DNA from: an uncultured bacterium
GTDB lineage: Bacteria; Chloroflexota; Anaerolineae; JACIWP01
Direction of reading: 5' to 3'
Length of the DNA: 7,063 nucleotides
Assembly: GCA_903872005.1 (NCBI GenBank)
Contig: CAIQJD010000365.1
Coordinates: forward strand, 1-7,063
Below the pieces are notes generated by a model, which was not told the DNA's origin, did no database searches, and saw only the letters and a list, made by a program, of their open reading frames with translations. The stretch's first letter is position 1, and every line of letters begins with the position of its first letter. This document shows, in pieces, positions 6,787 to 7,063 of this stretch. The translations under genes and the position numbers were made by a program.

Positions 6787-6802
6787 TTCAACGAACGTCG
6801 AA
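6787..6802. promoter_or_regulatory. Candidate operator: imperfect inverted repeat overlapping the lipoprotein RBS
   Basis: The pattern TTC-x-ACG-xx-CGT-x-GAA is symmetric at 6 of 8 base pairs. It ends inside the AAGGAGG of the lipoprotein gene, a place where a bound repressor would block expression. It has the size of a LacI-family site but lacks a clean central CG. No second copy was found before the other genes, so this rests on symmetry and position alone. Confidence 0.22.
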
Positions 6803-6815
6803 GGAGGATGGTGTG

Positions 6816-7063
6816 ATGAAACGTCAATTGGTTCTTGCGGTTGTCGTCATCCTGGCGCTCGTACTCTCGGCGTGCGCGGCGACGCCTACGGCAGCCCCCA
6901 CGACAGCGCCGGCGGCGACGCAGGCCCCTACGAAGGCGCCGGCCGCGGCAACGAACACGGCTGCGCCGGCGAAGCCCGCCGGCCTCGTGAATGCCTGGGG
7001 CAAGACGTTGCCGGCTGACGCCGCTCCGCTAGACAAGCAGGTGTGGCGCATCGCGGGCATCGA
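6816..7063 (+). CDS. Lipoprotein, probable ABC-transporter substrate-binding protein (N-terminal part, runs off the window)
   Basis: ATG 6816 is preceded at 8 nt by a strong AAGGAGG (6801-6807), and the frame stays open to the window end (82 complete residues). Residues 1-20 form a lipoprotein signal peptide: MKRQ, a hydrophobic core (LVLAVVVILALV) and the lipobox LSAC, with Cys20 as the lipidated residue. Residues 21-55 are a low-complexity Ala/Pro/Thr linker, a common tether between lipid anchor and globular domain in Gram-positive and Chloroflexota solute-binding lipoproteins. The first folded residues read LPADAAPLDKQVWRIAG, which suggests the start of an extracellular solute-binding protein, perhaps of the peptide/oligosaccharide (family 5) or sugar (family 1) class. 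The domain itself is missing, so this is inferred from signal, linker and sugar-catabolic neighbours. It probably begins a new transcription unit encoding an importer. Confidence 0.7.
   Translation, partial: MKRQLVLAVVVILALVLSACAATPTAAPTTAPAATQAPTKAPAAATNTAAPAKPAGLVNAWGKTLPADAAPLDKQVWRIAGI

Larger units (their letters stand above)
6574..6815. other. Intergenic region between the MFS gene and the lipoprotein gene
   Basis: 242 nt without a convincing gene. It holds a perfect 16-bp palindrome at 6579-6594, a purine-rich run at about 6646-6670, and an imperfect dyad at 6787-6802. The ribosome-binding site AAGGAGG at 6801-6807 lies 8 nt before the lipoprotein ATG. A GATAAT hexamer at 6625-6630 resembles a sigma-70 -10 box, but no -35 box of matching spacing was found, so a promoter is likely here by position yet not located. 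A 48-codon frame (6670-6816) is discussed under findings and is not called a gene. Confidence 0.55.

Noticed and set aside
6670..6816. 48-codon + strand frame as a real gene
   Set aside because: No recognised family, and its end is formed by the next gene's Shine-Dalgarno sequence. Kept only as a low-interest finding.
6840..6980. Repeated GCGCCGGC/Ala-Pro-Thr units in the lipoprotein as a DNA repeat array
   Set aside because: The units are irregular and encode a typical flexible lipoprotein linker; codon repetition explains the DNA similarity.

Overview
The window looks like a piece of a GC-rich bacterial chromosome, most likely a Chloroflexota (Anaerolineae/Caldilineae-like) organism. This is an inference from three things: the very high GC coding style, a lipoprotein whose mature end starts with a long Ala/Pro/Thr linker, and an MFS transporter whose N-terminal half resembles a type I associate with that phylum. 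No tRNA, rRNA, CRISPR array, insertion sequence or integrase was seen. All supported genes lie on the + strand.

Layout: (1) the last 24 codons of a LacI-family regulator (to 77); (2) an HpcH/HpaI-type metal-dependent sugar-acid aldolase (84-905); (3) a GH127-like (beta-L-arabinofuranosidase superfamily) (alpha/alpha)6-barrel protein with a Glu-x-Cys / Cys-Cys zinc signature (917-2788); (4) a cytoplasmic beta-propeller of the PL22 oligogalacturonate lyase type (2822-3928); (5) a Gfo/Idh/MocA-family oxidoreductase that lacks the usual Glu-Lys-Pro lysine (3940-5190); (6) a 12-TM major facilitator transporter (about 5263-6573). Gaps from the regulator through the oxidoreductase are 6, 11, 33 and 11 nt, followed by about 72 nt before the transporter, so genes 1-6 read as one operon. 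A 16-bp perfect palindrome follows the transporter stop. Then comes a 242-nt intergenic region, and after it a lipoprotein (6816 to the window end, incomplete) that is probably the substrate-binding protein of an ABC importer opening the next transcription unit.

How the genes may work together (inference): an oligosaccharide derived from pectin or an arabinose/rhamnose-bearing plant polymer enters through the MFS protein and/or the downstream ABC system. It is trimmed inside the cell by the GH127-like and PL22-like enzymes, neither of which has a signal peptide. The sugar or sugar acid is oxidised or rearranged by the Gfo/Idh/MocA protein, and a 2-keto-3-deoxy acid is split by the aldolase to pyruvate plus an aldehyde, all under a LacI-type repressor. 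The families are supported by motifs; the exact substrates are not.

The main oddities are the divergent GH127-like protein with an intact zinc-cysteine signature, the missing catalytic lysine in the Gfo/Idh/MocA protein, and a roughly 8- to 9-fold excess of the palindrome GCCGGC across coding and non-coding DNA (hand count about 60 sites).
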